The notes beneath the pieces were generated by a model. That model made no database searches. It was not told the DNA's origin and worked only from the letters and a program-made list of their open reading frames with translations. Position numbers and translations under genes: made by a program. From Micromonospora sp. DSM 45708 (GTDB taxonomy: Bacteria > Actinomycetota > Actinomycetes > Mycobacteriales > Micromonosporaceae), in contig NZ_CP154796.1 in NCBI RefSeq assembly GCF_039566955.1, positions 1,798,001 through 1,862,000 on the forward strand: DNA of 64,000 bases, read 5' to 3'. Positions 44,537 to 53,474 of this stretch are shown here, one piece after another; the stretch's first letter is position 1, and the number at the start of each line of letters is the position of its first letter.

Positions 44537-45535
44537 ATGACTGCTGAACGAAAATTCGCTGACGCCAAAACCTTGACCCCAGTGATGCGGGAGGTCTTCG
44601 GCACTGACCGCCGCATCGCCGCCGTCGACCGCCTACTCAATGGCACCAAGAAGGGTGTCTACCGCATCATGCTGGACGACGCCACGAGCGTGATCGTCTA
44701 CGCCTGGAATGCCGATGAGGACTACTGGGACGGGCTTCTCCCGGATGGCCACGACGACCCGTCGAACCCGTTCGCTCACACCTCGGGTATCGACTTCTTC
44801 GAGGGTGCCACCCGTCGACTGGAATCGGTCGGAGTTCGTTCGCCGCGGCTGTTGCTCGCCGACCGAAGCAAGGACTTCTACCCGGCCGACATCGCCGTCG
44901 CTGAGGACGTCCGCGGCGGAACGCTGGAGGCGCTGCTGGAACGCGACCCGGACGCAGGCCGGCATACGCTCGCGCAGCTCTCGGACATGCTTCGGCGTAT
45001 GCATGCCTACCGCGCGCCGGCGTTCGGGCGGGTCGCGTGGATCGACAGCGGAGGAGCACCGCCGGACAGGACCTGCGAGCAGGCCTACCTGGAACGCGCG
45101 CTGGTGAACATTGCCACCGCCGTGCCCCGCGATGCCCGCGCGGCCGAAGGTGAGGCAATGCTGGAGGGGAAGCTCCGCACTCTGCACGCCGCACTCGGCC
45201 CGCGCGCAGAACACGGCGTGGTCCACGGTGAACTCTGCGCGGAACACACGCTCGTCGGGCTGGACGGGGAGCCCGTCATCATCGACATCGAGGGCCTGAT
45301 GTACACCGACATCGAAGTAGACCACTGCTGGATGCGGATGCGCTTCGGCCCGCACTACGAGGCGCTCCGCAACCCGGACCTCGACCCGCAGCGTGTCAAG
45401 TACTACCAGTACGTCAGCCATCTAGACCTGGTCGGCGGCCCGTTCCGTATCGCCGAGGGCGACTTCCCGAACCGGGAGTGGATGCTCGACGTTGCGGACT
45501 TCCACCTCCAGAAGGCGCTCGCCTACGAGACATGA
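44537..45535 (+). CDS. Aminoglycoside phosphotransferase-fold protein
   Basis: A 332-residue kinase-fold protein (APH/choline kinase superfamily). ATG at 44537 is preferred to the upstream start at 44432, which adds a basic, non-homologous lead. The N-lobe strands are NGTKKGVYRIMLDDATSVIV. The hinge is ADIAVAEDVRGGTLEALLER. The Brenner-like loop reads GVVHGELCAEHTLVG where most members have HGDLH..N, and the metal-binding motif reads VIIDIEGLMYTD where IDWE/FD is usual. So the catalytic Asp is Glu and the Asn is His. That either marks a divergent subfamily or a loss of phosphotransfer. The substrate is unknown; a role in antibiotic resistance should not be assumed. Confidence 0.8.
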   Translation: MTAERKFADAKTLTPVMREVFGTDRRIAAVDRLLNGTKKGVYRIMLDDATSVIVYAWNADEDYWDGLLPDGHDDPSNPFAHTSGIDFFEGATRRLESVGVRSPRLLLADRSKDFYPADIAVAEDVRGGTLEALLERDPDAGRHTLAQLSDMLRRMHAYRAPAFGRVAWIDSGGAPPDRTCEQAYLERALVNIATAVPRDARAAEGEAMLEGKLRTLHAALGPRAEHGVVHGELCAEHTLVGLDGEPVIIDIEGLMYTDIEVDHCWMRMRFGPHYEALRNPDLDPQRVKYYQYVSHLDLVGGPFRIAEGDFPNREWMLDVADFHLQKALAYET

Positions 45536-45593
45536 GTCGGCCGTGGGCGGAGCGCGTCCGGGCCAGTCGGTGGCCTACGGGTACGGTTTCAGG

Positions 45594-46017
45594 GTGCTTG
45601 TCGGTGCTGCGCGACCGTTGATTTTTGTCGATGTTGACGGTGTGCTCATTCCGTTCCGGGCTCGGTCGCCGGGCGCACGCCGTTTCGGCAGCGGGGTAGG
45701 TGACGCTGTTGATGGCTTTGGCAATCCGCTGCTGGATCGGCTTGATCCAGTTGACGGCGGGCGTCTGCTCGCTCTGCCGGGCGAGTTGGTCTGGGCGAGC
45801 ACGTGGATGGCGGAGGCGAACGAGGTCGTCGCGCCGCGGCTTGGCCTTCCGGTGCTTGCGGTCGTGGACTGGTCTGACGACGACGAGGAGCTGGGGCGCG
45901 ATGTGCATTGGAAGACTGTGCACCTGGCGCGGTGGGCGGCCGGACGTGCGTTCGTCTGGCTCGATGATGAGATCACGGACGCCGATCGGCCTTGGGTTGC
46001 CGCCCACTACTCGCAGC
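45594..46017 (+). pseudogene. HAD-domain protein, 3'-truncated
   Basis: The N-terminal 140 residues of a HAD-superfamily hydrolase of the short actinobacterial type. ARPLIFVDVDGVLIPF holds the DxD nucleophile motif, LVWASTWMAEANEVV follows motif II position, and RAFVWLDDEITDADRPWV holds the acidic motif IV. After AAHYSQP, at about 46017, homology stops and an integrase fragment begins in another frame. The start is uncertain (GTG 45594 or GTG 45570). The few residues after motif IV are lost, so residual activity is possible but the protein would carry an unrelated tail. Confidence 0.65.
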
Positions 46018-46020
46018 CGG

Positions 46021-46445
46021 AACATCGCCGACTTGGGCGAGGAGCACGGCCACCGGGTCCTACGGGTGCGCGGCAAGGGCGGCAAGGTCGTGCTCGTCCC
46101 GCTGCCACCCGCGGTCGCCCGAGCCATCGACCGGGCCGTCGATGAGCGCACCAGCGGGCCGCTCCTGCGCAATATCCATGGTGGGCGGATGGACCGACAC
46201 GCCGCCACTCGTCGGCTCAAGCACCTGGCCCACATCGCGGGGATCCGGATGCCGAGGATGCACCCCCACATGCTGCGCCACACGTTGGTGACCACCATGC
46301 TCGACGCCGGCGTCAGCCTGCTCGACGTGCAGATCGCCGCTCGTCACGCCGACCCGCGTACCACCATGCGCTACGACCGAGCCCGCAAGAACCTCGACCG
46401 GCACCCCAACTACATCCTCGCCGCCTACATGGCCTCCGGGACGTG
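46021..46445 (+). pseudogene. Tyrosine integrase, C-terminal catalytic half
   Basis: It begins NIADLGEEHGHRVLRVRGKG and continues VPLPPAVARAIDRAVDER, MHPHMLRHTLVTTMLDAGVS (H-x-x-R), DVQIAARHADPRTTMRYDRA (H and nucleophile Tyr) and the end DRHPNYILAAYMASGT. The family normally stops there, but here the frame runs on into unrelated residues. The N-terminal half is absent; the fragment starts exactly where the HAD gene breaks. The first catalytic Arg is probably also missing. Confidence 0.8.
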
Positions 46446-46769
46446 GCCAGCGCTAGCGGCTTTGCCGAGATACGTGCATCTGATCATGCTTGGTCGAGAG
46501 TTGTTGATCTGCAAGTGCGGGCGCGTTCGGCAGGTCGAGGAGGCCGCTGGCGGGGCTCAATCTTCATCGGCGGCTCCAGGCGCCGTTCGGGTTTCGGTCG
46601 GCCCGCTCGCCTGATTGTGGTTTGGCGACCGCCGCGGCCGGATGTGCATTGATCGCCCCAGAATGTGTCTCGGTCGGCGCCCGGATTGACAGGCGTCGTG
46701 TGTTAGCGGTTGACGGCGAGCTCTACCTTGGATGCCATCGACTCTCCCAATACTTCCGCTGGAGTGCTG
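46446..46769. other. Gene-free stretch after the integrase fragment
   Basis: About 320 bp with no recognisable gene. The integrase frame stays open to 46614 without family-like sequence. GGAGTG before 46770 is the ribosome site of the next gene. Confidence 0.5.
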
Positions 46770-47138
46770 ATGTCGTTGCCCGCTGGACAGGGATCTCGGG
46801 CGTCGGGCCTACGGGCGTTCGTGGCCGCGATTCTTGCCGTCGTTGGCGTGATCAGCTGCATCCTCGGCTTCGTTCACAGCTTGCGGGATGTAGAGCGGTT
46901 CTCCGCCGAGATTGGGGACTGCGTAGCCGGGGCGGCGGTAGAGGACACGCGCATCGTCGCCTGTGACGATCCGACTGCGCGCAGGCGAGTGGTGTACCGC
47001 GAGATAAGGCCGAGCCCGGTGACAGAGGAAGTCCTCAATGAGACGTGCTCCGGCTCTCCGGCAGCCGACGACGTCCTCTGGAAGACTTTCGAGGACGGCC
47101 AAGTGCTGATCCTGTGCCTCGAAACCTTGAGACCATAA
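46770..47138 (+). CDS. LppU/SCO3897-like single-pass membrane protein
   Basis: A 122-residue protein. ATG at 46770 with GGAG 6 bp upstream is chosen over the ATG at 46710. One membrane segment (LRAFVAAILAVVGVISCILG) is followed by an extracytoplasmic domain with the family's cysteine pattern: EIGDCVAG, RIVACDDPTARRRVVY, NETCSG and LILCLETL, giving two likely disulphides. LppU-type proteins are common, uncharacterised actinobacterial envelope proteins. It stands alone; the next gene starts 113 bp later. Confidence 0.7.
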   Translation: MSLPAGQGSRASGLRAFVAAILAVVGVISCILGFVHSLRDVERFSAEIGDCVAGAAVEDTRIVACDDPTARRRVVYREIRPSPVTEEVLNETCSGSPAADDVLWKTFEDGQVLILCLETLRP

Positions 47139-47251
47139 CCCGTCCAAGTGATCACCTCGCTCGCCTCTGGAGCCACCAGGGCGGGCCAACGCCTGCCCTT
47201 TCTGGCTGACTCAGTCTGATCACATGCCGCTGTTCGCCGTATCCTCACCAG

Positions 47252-47710
47252 GTGGCAGAGGCCGACGTTACAGATGGTGTCATCGATCGGCTGCTTTCAG
47301 CGCTGGCTGCGCAACTTGCCCTGTCGGAGGGGCAGGCTCTGTCCGGCGGCGCGGCCGAGGCGCTCGCCGATCTGAGCAGAGCCGAGGCCGAGCACATTTT
47401 CGGCCAAGCCGGCCATCTCGTCCACTACGGCGCAGACACTGAACCGCTGGAGTCCCTCATACACGCGATCTCGGCCGTCCTCCGCACCGAGACCCCGGCA
47501 GACGCTCCGTTCAAGCCGGGCGACGAGGTCCGACTCCTGGGCGCACTGCCGGAAGCTCTCTCCAAATACGACGAGACGTGGCTCCGGCAGATCAGCTTCA
47601 CCGTGCGCTACGCCGGCCGAGGCCTGATGGTCGACGTGCAGTCGGATCTGACCGAGGATTACATAGTCGCGACTGTGCCTGCGGCTGCGGTCGAACGCAT
47701 CCCGAGGTAG
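47252..47710 (+). CDS. Hypothetical protein (152 residues)
   Basis: A cytoplasmic protein of unknown family: LLSALAAQLALSEGQALSGG, helical, acidic, then a C-terminal strand-rich part (GDEVRLLGALPEALSKYDET). No ribosome site precedes the GTG; TATCCT lies 7 bp before it, so the message could be leaderless, which is common in actinobacteria. G/C-ending codons support coding. It might belong with the next two genes, which are also small proteins of unknown role. Confidence 0.6.
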   Translation: MAEADVTDGVIDRLLSALAAQLALSEGQALSGGAAEALADLSRAEAEHIFGQAGHLVHYGADTEPLESLIHAISAVLRTETPADAPFKPGDEVRLLGALPEALSKYDETWLRQISFTVRYAGRGLMVDVQSDLTEDYIVATVPAAAVERIPR

Positions 47711-47830
47711 CCGACGCCGCATCCGCTCATGCCGCTGATCAGACGTCACAATGGGTAAGGACCGCAGCGTCGAGCCGTCCGGTCGTGTCGAGGAGAGTGC
47801 GCCGACCTGGACGTCGCTACGCTGCTGCAT

Positions 47831-48505
47831 GTGAGCTACGACCTGTACTTCTGGCCGTCCGGGGCAGCAGAGAATTCCCGGAGGTTGGCTGATCGGCTCG
47901 CGGACGGGAAGGCCGACGGTCTTGTGCCGGATAAGCGCGTCCTGGCTTTCCGCGCCGAGCTGCTACGCCGCTGGCCGGACCTTGCCGACATGATCGCTCC
48001 GTGGCATCACGATCTGAGTTGGCGGCAGCCATGGGGCCGCACCGACCTCGCCGATCGATTCGTCGGAGTGACCCTGCCCTACCGCTGGGAAGACACCAGC
48101 GCACTCCCTGTACTGGCCGTTGCGTATGGGCTCGACTCGTACGACCCGCAGTTGGAGAAGCTGGCGTCGCCCGGGTCGCTGCCACAGAAAAGGGGAGTTC
48201 GCGACGACGTGGCGAGGGTCGAGGGATGGGTGACCGAGGAACACGTCGTGCAGTTGCTTCGGCGAATCAGCGCCTACATCGGCTACGCGTATGACGATCT
48301 GGACGAGGCAGCACTGACCGGCGCGTTCGGTGACACGAACGACGAAGGAGGCGACGGCTGGTTCGAGTACCCGCTGGCAGGCAGGCCCACGCTGGTAATC
48401 CGGCTGGCGCAGTCACCGGGTAGCGCAGTGGCCAGTGTCCGCGTCGAGGGCGCCATGGATCTGCTGCTGGCCACACGGATAGAGACGCTGCTGGACCTGC
48501 TATAG
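47831..48505 (+). CDS. Hypothetical protein (224 residues)
   Basis: It starts at a GTG with MSYDLYFWPSGAAENSRRLA, a start also seen in a widespread actinobacterial family of unknown function. It has an aromatic-rich middle (APWHHDLSWRQPWGRT, LPVLAVAYGLDSYDPQLEKL) and an acidic C-terminus. No signal, membrane or catalytic motif is seen. No Shine-Dalgarno sequence precedes the start. Proteins of this look are often immunity-type or stand-alone; the function is unknown. Confidence 0.7.
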   Translation: MSYDLYFWPSGAAENSRRLADRLADGKADGLVPDKRVLAFRAELLRRWPDLADMIAPWHHDLSWRQPWGRTDLADRFVGVTLPYRWEDTSALPVLAVAYGLDSYDPQLEKLASPGSLPQKRGVRDDVARVEGWVTEEHVVQLLRRISAYIGYAYDDLDEAALTGAFGDTNDEGGDGWFEYPLAGRPTLVIRLAQSPGSAVASVRVEGAMDLLLATRIETLLDLL

Positions 48506-48587
48506 CGACTCCTAGAGCAACAAGCCGTGCGGCGTCCGGATCTGCCGCGAGGCGCGCGCTGACAGGACGAGTTATGGGCAGGATTGG

Positions 48588-49265
48588 CTACGAGTCCTGA
48601 ACGAGGAAACACCCGTGCCGGCCGTCGGTGGAGATGAACGCGAACGCCACCGGTGCGGCGCCGAGGTTGAGGTAAAACGGCTTCCAGTTCGTCTCGAGGC
48701 GCAGTAGGGGTCGCCACGGCCCGCTCGTGGGCCAGTCGTGCTCGTTGAGCATCAGCGCCGTCCCGCCGATCTTGTCCTGGTCCAGTGCCTGGAAGTAGCG
48801 GTCCCGTTCGTCTGGCGGCAGCGCCATGTAGGCGTCGTACGGCAGGTGCTCGGGGTCCTCACCGCGGATCAGCTCGACGGTGTACTCCGCTGGCGACCCA
48901 TCGCGGTGGTAGAGCGTTGGGCCGCTGGTCAGTGGGCTGGTCGGCCCGTCGAAGACGCCGCCGGGCTGGATGATGACGGCGTTCTCGCCACCGTCGGGCA
49001 AGATGACGTCCGGGTCGAAGTCCTCCACGTCGCTGCCGTGGTCGCCATGGGTGACGAACACGTAGGCCAGCCGCCCCGGGCCGGCACCGGCGAACTCGGG
49101 CTCCAACGCGATCTGGCAGACGAACCGCATCGGGGTGCCCCAGCCTTGGCTCACCGGCCACTGCGATCCGGTGAGCCAGACGGGCTGACCGCCGAACTTG
49201 GTGACCGGCTCGGTCACCGGCGCCTTGGCTTGGTGATAGTTCGCGATCCGCCGTACGGCAGCCAT
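48588..49265 (-). CDS. DUF1963/YwqG-like protein
   Basis: A 225-residue cytoplasmic protein. The ATG at 49265 is preferred to the upstream 49310 because the extra residues look like unrelated leader; no ribosome site is evident. The family features are TKFGGQPVWLTGSQWP, MRFVCQIALEPEF and a Trp/Asp-rich end (NEHDWPTSGPWRPLLRLETN). The biochemical role of the family is not established. It is convergent with the preceding gene. Confidence 0.65.
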   Translation of the reverse strand: MAAVRRIANYHQAKAPVTEPVTKFGGQPVWLTGSQWPVSQGWGTPMRFVCQIALEPEFAGAGPGRLAYVFVTHGDHGSDVEDFDPDVILPDGGENAVIIQPGGVFDGPTSPLTSGPTLYHRDGSPAEYTVELIRGEDPEHLPYDAYMALPPDERDRYFQALDQDKIGGTALMLNEHDWPTSGPWRPLLRLETNWKPFYLNLGAAPVAFAFISTDGRHGCFLVQDS

Positions 49266-49640
49266 GGCGGCGACGGTAGCAGACAGCCCCAACACCCGGC
49301 CCGCAGCCAATCATGGCAGCGCTGGTCGCGTGAGGGCAGGTCGACAGCGACGATGGCCGGTAGGTACACCATCGACCTCGACCTGTTCCTGGCCGTATCG
49401 TCCACGTGCGTCGGCGCTCACTGTTATCGATGTGGCAACGAAGGCGGACGTTGGACGCGGTTGAGCATTGCTGTCAAGTCGCGGCTGGCGGTTCGTGCGG
49501 CCTGGAGGGATCATCGCCTCTCGACGTGCCCGACCTGGACCTGCCCAACAAGGGGACCCGAGGGGTTCGGCCAGGAGAGCGGCGAGTGGCGGGCTGGCTT
49601 CGAGCGGGAGCGCGAGGAGTGGGAGCGGGAGTACGCCGAG
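49266..49640. other. Stretch without a clear gene
   Basis: About 375 bp. The plus-strand frame at 49560-49640 reads ESGEWRAGFEREREEWEREY, a charged helical stretch that leads into the 18-bp tandem repeat; it may be the tail of a lost coiled-coil protein but has no start. Confidence 0.4.
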
Positions 49641-49703
49641 GCCCACGACCGCTGGGAGGCCCACGACCACTCGGAGCCCACGGCCGCTGGGAGGCCCACG
49701 GCA
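49641..49703. repeat. Imperfect 18-bp tandem repeat (GCCCACGACCGCTGGGAG)
   Basis: Units at 49641-49658, 49659-49676 and 49677-49693 (17 bp), then a partial unit. The first two encode AHDRWE and AHDHSE on the plus strand. The last unit contributes the left arm of the hairpin that follows. Confidence 0.65.
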
Positions 49704-49734
49704 GGCAGGTCCTCGCCAGCCGTGCCGTGGGCCT
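49692..49734 (-). terminator. 12-bp perfect hairpin after the beta-helix gene
   Basis: AGGCCCACGGCA (49692-49703) and TGCCGTGGGCCT (49723-49734) with a 19-nt loop, ending 12 bp beyond the stop of the minus-strand beta-helix gene. Confidence 0.7.
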
Positions 49735-49746
49735 GTGACCCGAGCG

Positions 49747-50910
49747 TCAGTAGGTGTTGTTCGCCGTGGTCAGCCGGGTCTCGCCAGCCGGCAGCGCCGG
49801 GCAGCCCGCGGCGCCGGCCCAGGTCGCGCCCGCCGGGTAGAGGTACCAGGTCGGCAGGTTGGCGCTGCTGCCGATCAGGTACGTGCCGAGGTCGTTGTTG
49901 GTGAACCGGTTGTGGTACGACGAGCATTCGCCCGCGTCCACGTTGACCTCCTCCAGGTAGTGCGCGGACGGCGGCGTCGACGAGCGCGGGAAGCCGTTCG
50001 CCCCGAACACGTTGGCGTCGAAGGTGTTGAAGTCGCTGCCGTCCCGTAGCTTGACTGGATCGCTGCTGACCCCGGTCACGTTGTTGCCGGTGAACGTGTT
50101 GTGCGAGCTCTTGTGCGTGATGTAGATGGCGTGGATGTAGCTGTTCTCACTGTTGCGCAGGTTCACGAAGTGGTTGTTGGCTATCCGGTTGCCCGACGAC
50201 TCGGTGAGCACGATCCCGCCGTACCCGCACCGCGGCCAGTCCGCGTCACCGCAGATGCCACCGGTGTACGCATTGCCCAGCGAGGTGAGGACCATGCCGA
50301 ACACGGTGTTGCCGTCCAGGCCGCGCGCCGACGGCAGGCCCGGCCCGGAGGACGGGTGGTATCCGCCGCCACAGGACCCGGCCGATCCGTCCAGCGAGAT
50401 GCCGCCGCTCGAGTAGTACTGCGCCTGCAGGTAGTAGAACCGCAGGCCGGAGGTGCCACCGGCGTTGAGCGCCCCGCCAGCGCAGGCGTAGAACCAGTAG
50501 CCGTCGATGTACCGATTGGAGCCGCTGGCCCGCGCGTTCTGGAACACCGGCCGCGCGGCGATCGAGTCGGCGCCCTCGCCGATCTCGTAGTCGTCCGGCA
50601 TGAACGAGATCGTGTGCCCCGGCCGGTACGTCTGCCAGATCGTCTGCTGGGCCACGTAGGTGCCGGCGTGGATGCGAACCTCGACGTCCTGGTCGGAGGG
50701 GCCGGCCGCGACGAGCTGCTCGACGCGCTCGAGCGTTCTCACCGCGGCGGCCGGGGTGTCACCCGCGGCCGAGTCCGATCCGGACGCGTTCATGTAGATG
50801 GTCTGGGTGCCCGCGGCGGCGGCCGGCGTGGCGGGCAGGAGGGCGGTCAGGCTGAGTGCGGCGGCGGCCACGGCGAACCGCCCCGCCTTCCGCACGTTGT
50901 CTCGAGACAT
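49747..50910 (-). CDS. Secreted right-handed beta-helix protein
   Basis: A 387-residue exported protein with signal peptide GRFAVAAAALSLTALLPATP ending AAAAGT. The mature part is a parallel beta-helix: MNASGSDSAAGDTPAAAVRT (the usual opening of these proteins), GNRIANNHFVNLRNSENSYI, THKSSHNTFTGNNVTGVSSD and SDFNTFDANVFGANGF coils. This fold is typical of polysaccharide lyases and glycoside hydrolases, but I cannot place the catalytic residues. Seven or more cysteines suggest disulphides. The ATG lies just after CGAGACA-type sequence without a strong ribosome site. Confidence 0.8.
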   Translation of the reverse strand: MSRDNVRKAGRFAVAAAALSLTALLPATPAAAAGTQTIYMNASGSDSAAGDTPAAAVRTLERVEQLVAAGPSDQDVEVRIHAGTYVAQQTIWQTYRPGHTISFMPDDYEIGEGADSIAARPVFQNARASGSNRYIDGYWFYACAGGALNAGGTSGLRFYYLQAQYYSSGGISLDGSAGSCGGGYHPSSGPGLPSARGLDGNTVFGMVLTSLGNAYTGGICGDADWPRCGYGGIVLTESSGNRIANNHFVNLRNSENSYIHAIYITHKSSHNTFTGNNVTGVSSDPVKLRDGSDFNTFDANVFGANGFPRSSTPPSAHYLEEVNVDAGECSSYHNRFTNNDLGTYLIGSSANLPTWYLYPAGATWAGAAGCPALPAGETRLTTANNTY

Positions 50911-51947
50911 GGACTGAGACTATGACCCGGCCGCGCCGGCGCAGCCCCGCCACGAGAGGCGCCGCATCCTCTTCTGCCGCTGACACAGCGTGGCATTTGT
51001 GAGTTGGCCCGGAGGACAACCGGGTCGCGGTAGCACATCGGGAACACCGGAGCTCGTCGGTCGCTGACCGGGCGTCGGCCATAGCTCCAAGGGCGCTCGG
51101 GCCGGCAGCCTGTCGATCGGTTGCCGACAACCTGCAGGACCCGGCTGTCCCGGTTCGACGGCAGCAGCCCTGTGACGAGCCCGGCATCGGGGGAGCAGGT
51201 TGGGAGCAACGGGGTGCACTGAACGGCACTCAACCGCATCGAACGGCACCCACTGGCGCGCAACTGCACCCACCCCTGTCTGCGGCTTCGCGATTTTGCA
51301 GGTCAGAGTGGGTGCGGCGTCCTGTTTCACACCTGAGCGCTCAGCAGTTGTGCACAACAGTAGACAGTAATCTATGCCGCCTGGTGGGGGAGTGTGTGCA
51401 GGTCAGGGCCGTAAGAAGCCGCTGGATGGCCTGGCCTTACAAGTGGAGCAGGTTGGGTGGAAGTCGGCGAAGTGGTCTCTGCGCACGAAGTGCTCGCCGG
51501 CGCCGGGCAAGGTCCAAAGGATCTGAGCGGTGATGTGGTCGGGCGGTTCGGTGTGACCTCCCAGAGCAGACCGAAGTGGTCAGCGCTGCTGAAGCGACGG
51601 CTATGGGCGGCTGGGGATTCGGGGTCGACGGCTGGAGTCGGCCGGCGACCGAGCGAGATGATCTATTGCCATCTATGTATTCGGCTGTCTGTCGGTCTGG
51701 CGTCGTCCTGAGTTCCGGAAGATCGATCCCACTGGCAACGGCCTGACCAAGGACTTCTGCTCGGTGACCACTTCGGCGCGCCCGAAAGCGGTCAGTGTCG
51801 CGGCTCCGCTTCACAGGCCGGCGACGTCCGCACGTGCCGATGGAAGCGCACCTGGTCTTGTTGTCGGGAAGGGCAGTGTGTTGCCTGATGACCGGCGTGG
51901 ACGGTAGCGGCGGATGGGGCGCAACCTGGGTTCGGCGACCACGCTTG
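50911..51947. other. 1-kb stretch without a recognisable gene
   Basis: Neither strand has a protein-like frame. A repeated CGAACGGCAC/GAACGGCAC motif with GGGTGC/CACCCAC pieces occurs at 51190-51320. Locally lower G+C around 51350-51420 and 51640-51700. It may be debris of lost elements. Confidence 0.5.
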
Positions 51948-52121
51948 TCAGGTGACTTTGGCGTCGAGTGGGTCGGCCGCTTCCTCGAGTGTGGTTGCGA
52001 ATGCGTCTGGCGGGATCCTGGCGACGAAGACCCTCCCGAGGTCTTCCGGGAAGGGATGGGTCGGCCGCCAGAACGCGAAGACGATCACGAGATCGCCGTC
52101 CATCCAGGCGTACCGTGACAC
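51948..52121 (-). pseudogene. C-terminal fragment of an unidentified protein
   Basis: On the minus strand a protein-like end reads RYAWMDGDLVIVFAFWRPTH, PFPEDLGRVFVARIPPDAFA and TTLEEAADPLDAKVT before a stop. Codon third positions are G/C-rich. No start is apparent except the internal ATG (MDGDL). I do not recognise the family. Confidence 0.35.
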
Positions 52122-52349
52122 GTTGCCTCGGACTGGCCGACGCCGACCTTGCCGCGGTGCGTAGGTGGCTCGAAAAGCGTGGAGCGACCGGTTGGTCAGC
52201 TGCGCGGATCTGCCGCGCCCCGCGCGTCACGGAACGTAGCCAGTTGACGCCCGGGTGAGGCATCCGGACGTGCCGAATGCAGGGCATCCATCACGTCGTC
52301 CGGTCACGCCGGTGCTCCGTCTGGCACCTGACGCAGGCAAGATTGACCG

Positions 52350-52797
52350 ATGGTGATCGTAAGACGGTTCGACAACGCCGATGCCCTTGCCGTGGCGGGC
52401 CTCATCGAACGCTGCCTACGTGAGGTCAACAGTCATGACTATCCGAGCGAGGTGATCGAGCGGATGTGCGAACACTTCACCGAACATCGCATCAAGGAAC
52501 TCGCCACACAACGGCAGATGTTCGTCGCCGACGAAAGTGGGATCATCGGCACCGTCTCCCGTGACGGCAACAAGGTCTACACCATGTTCGTGCACCCCCG
52601 GGCCGCCGGTCACGGCATAGGACGGCTCCTCATGCGCCACATCGAGGCGCTGGCCCTGATCGACGGCTACGACCACAATGGAAACCGGCGCGAGTATCAC
52701 AGCGCACGACTTCTACCGCCGGCTTGGCTACATAGACGTCCGCTCCACTGAGACAGACTTTGGCTTCAACTACGTCCTGCGCCGCGATCTGCCCTGA
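52350..52797 (+). pseudogene. GNAT N-acetyltransferase with one-base frameshift
   Basis: The first frame gives a GNAT fold: VIVRRFDNADALAVAGLIER, KVYTMFVHPRAAGHGIGRLL (acetyl-CoA motif A, R/H-G-x-G) and MRHIEALALIDGYDH. After an extra A near 52677 the other frame gives METGASITAHDFYRRLGYID and STETDFGFNYVLRRDLP with a stop at 52797, which is the expected C-terminus. Removing one base restores a normal 148-residue protein, so this is a recent mutation or a sequencing error. The substrate is unknown. Confidence 0.75.
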
Positions 52798-52863
52798 GGG
52801 GAACGGCCACCAAGCCCGACGGTGGGTACGCGCTCATGCCGCTCGGCGAGCGCGGAGGGCAGC

Positions 52864-53334
52864 TCAGTCGAACCAGTTGAAGAGCAGGTCACCGAGCCGG
52901 CTCGGTTGGTGGTAGGCGACATCCTGGCGTTCCTCTTCGGTAAGTAGATACAGGTGTCGGTCTTCAAGCGGCTGATTCAGCTCCGCCGTGGTGGCCAGCC
53001 GCAGCGCTGCGCGGCGGTAGATCTCCCCGCCGGGGACGTCAACGAACATCGCGTTGACCATGTGGGGATCTTGTCGTTCAGCTCCAGCGACCAGGAACGC
53101 CGCAGCGTTGAAGAGGATGCTCAAGGGCCTGCCATCACGAAGTCGCACACCGAGCCGGTAGTGGTTTCGGCCGGTCGTCGGCTCCTCGACCGAGGTTGTG
53201 ACCACACCGCCGACTGCCCTGGTGCTGGCGTACACCATGGCCAGCCAGGTGGCACTGGCCGCCTGATCGGGGTGCGGTTTGGTCACTCGCGCCTGGAGCA
53301 GTTGGGTGATTTCCACGCAGGGATCATCCGGCAT
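52864..53334 (-). CDS. Hypothetical protein (156 residues)
   Basis: Cytoplasmic, no known motif. The middle reads TTGRNHYRLGVRLRDGRPLS and ILFNAAAFLVAGAERQDPHM; the end is LYLLTEEERQDVAYHQPSRL. The composition is typical of a real gene. The ATG at 53334 has only weak upstream purines. Convergent with the GNAT gene. Confidence 0.6.
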   Translation of the reverse strand: MPDDPCVEITQLLQARVTKPHPDQAASATWLAMVYASTRAVGGVVTTSVEEPTTGRNHYRLGVRLRDGRPLSILFNAAAFLVAGAERQDPHMVNAMFVDVPGGEIYRRAALRLATTAELNQPLEDRHLYLLTEEERQDVAYHQPSRLGDLLFNWFD

Positions 53335-53474
53335 TCCGGCGTAGAAGGCGCCATCTCAGGAACGGACGCCCCCACGCTGTGTTGGGGCCAGCCCTCGTGC
53401 ACGCATCTGCCGCCACCCGTGCGCGTCGCCTTCATGGCCTGCCTGCATGGGCTGAGGGCCGTTAGGCTGCACGT

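Noticed and set aside
47240..47252. TATCCT -10 box with leaderless GTG start
   Set aside because: Plausible, but no matching -35 could be found and one hexamer is too weak to list as a promoter.
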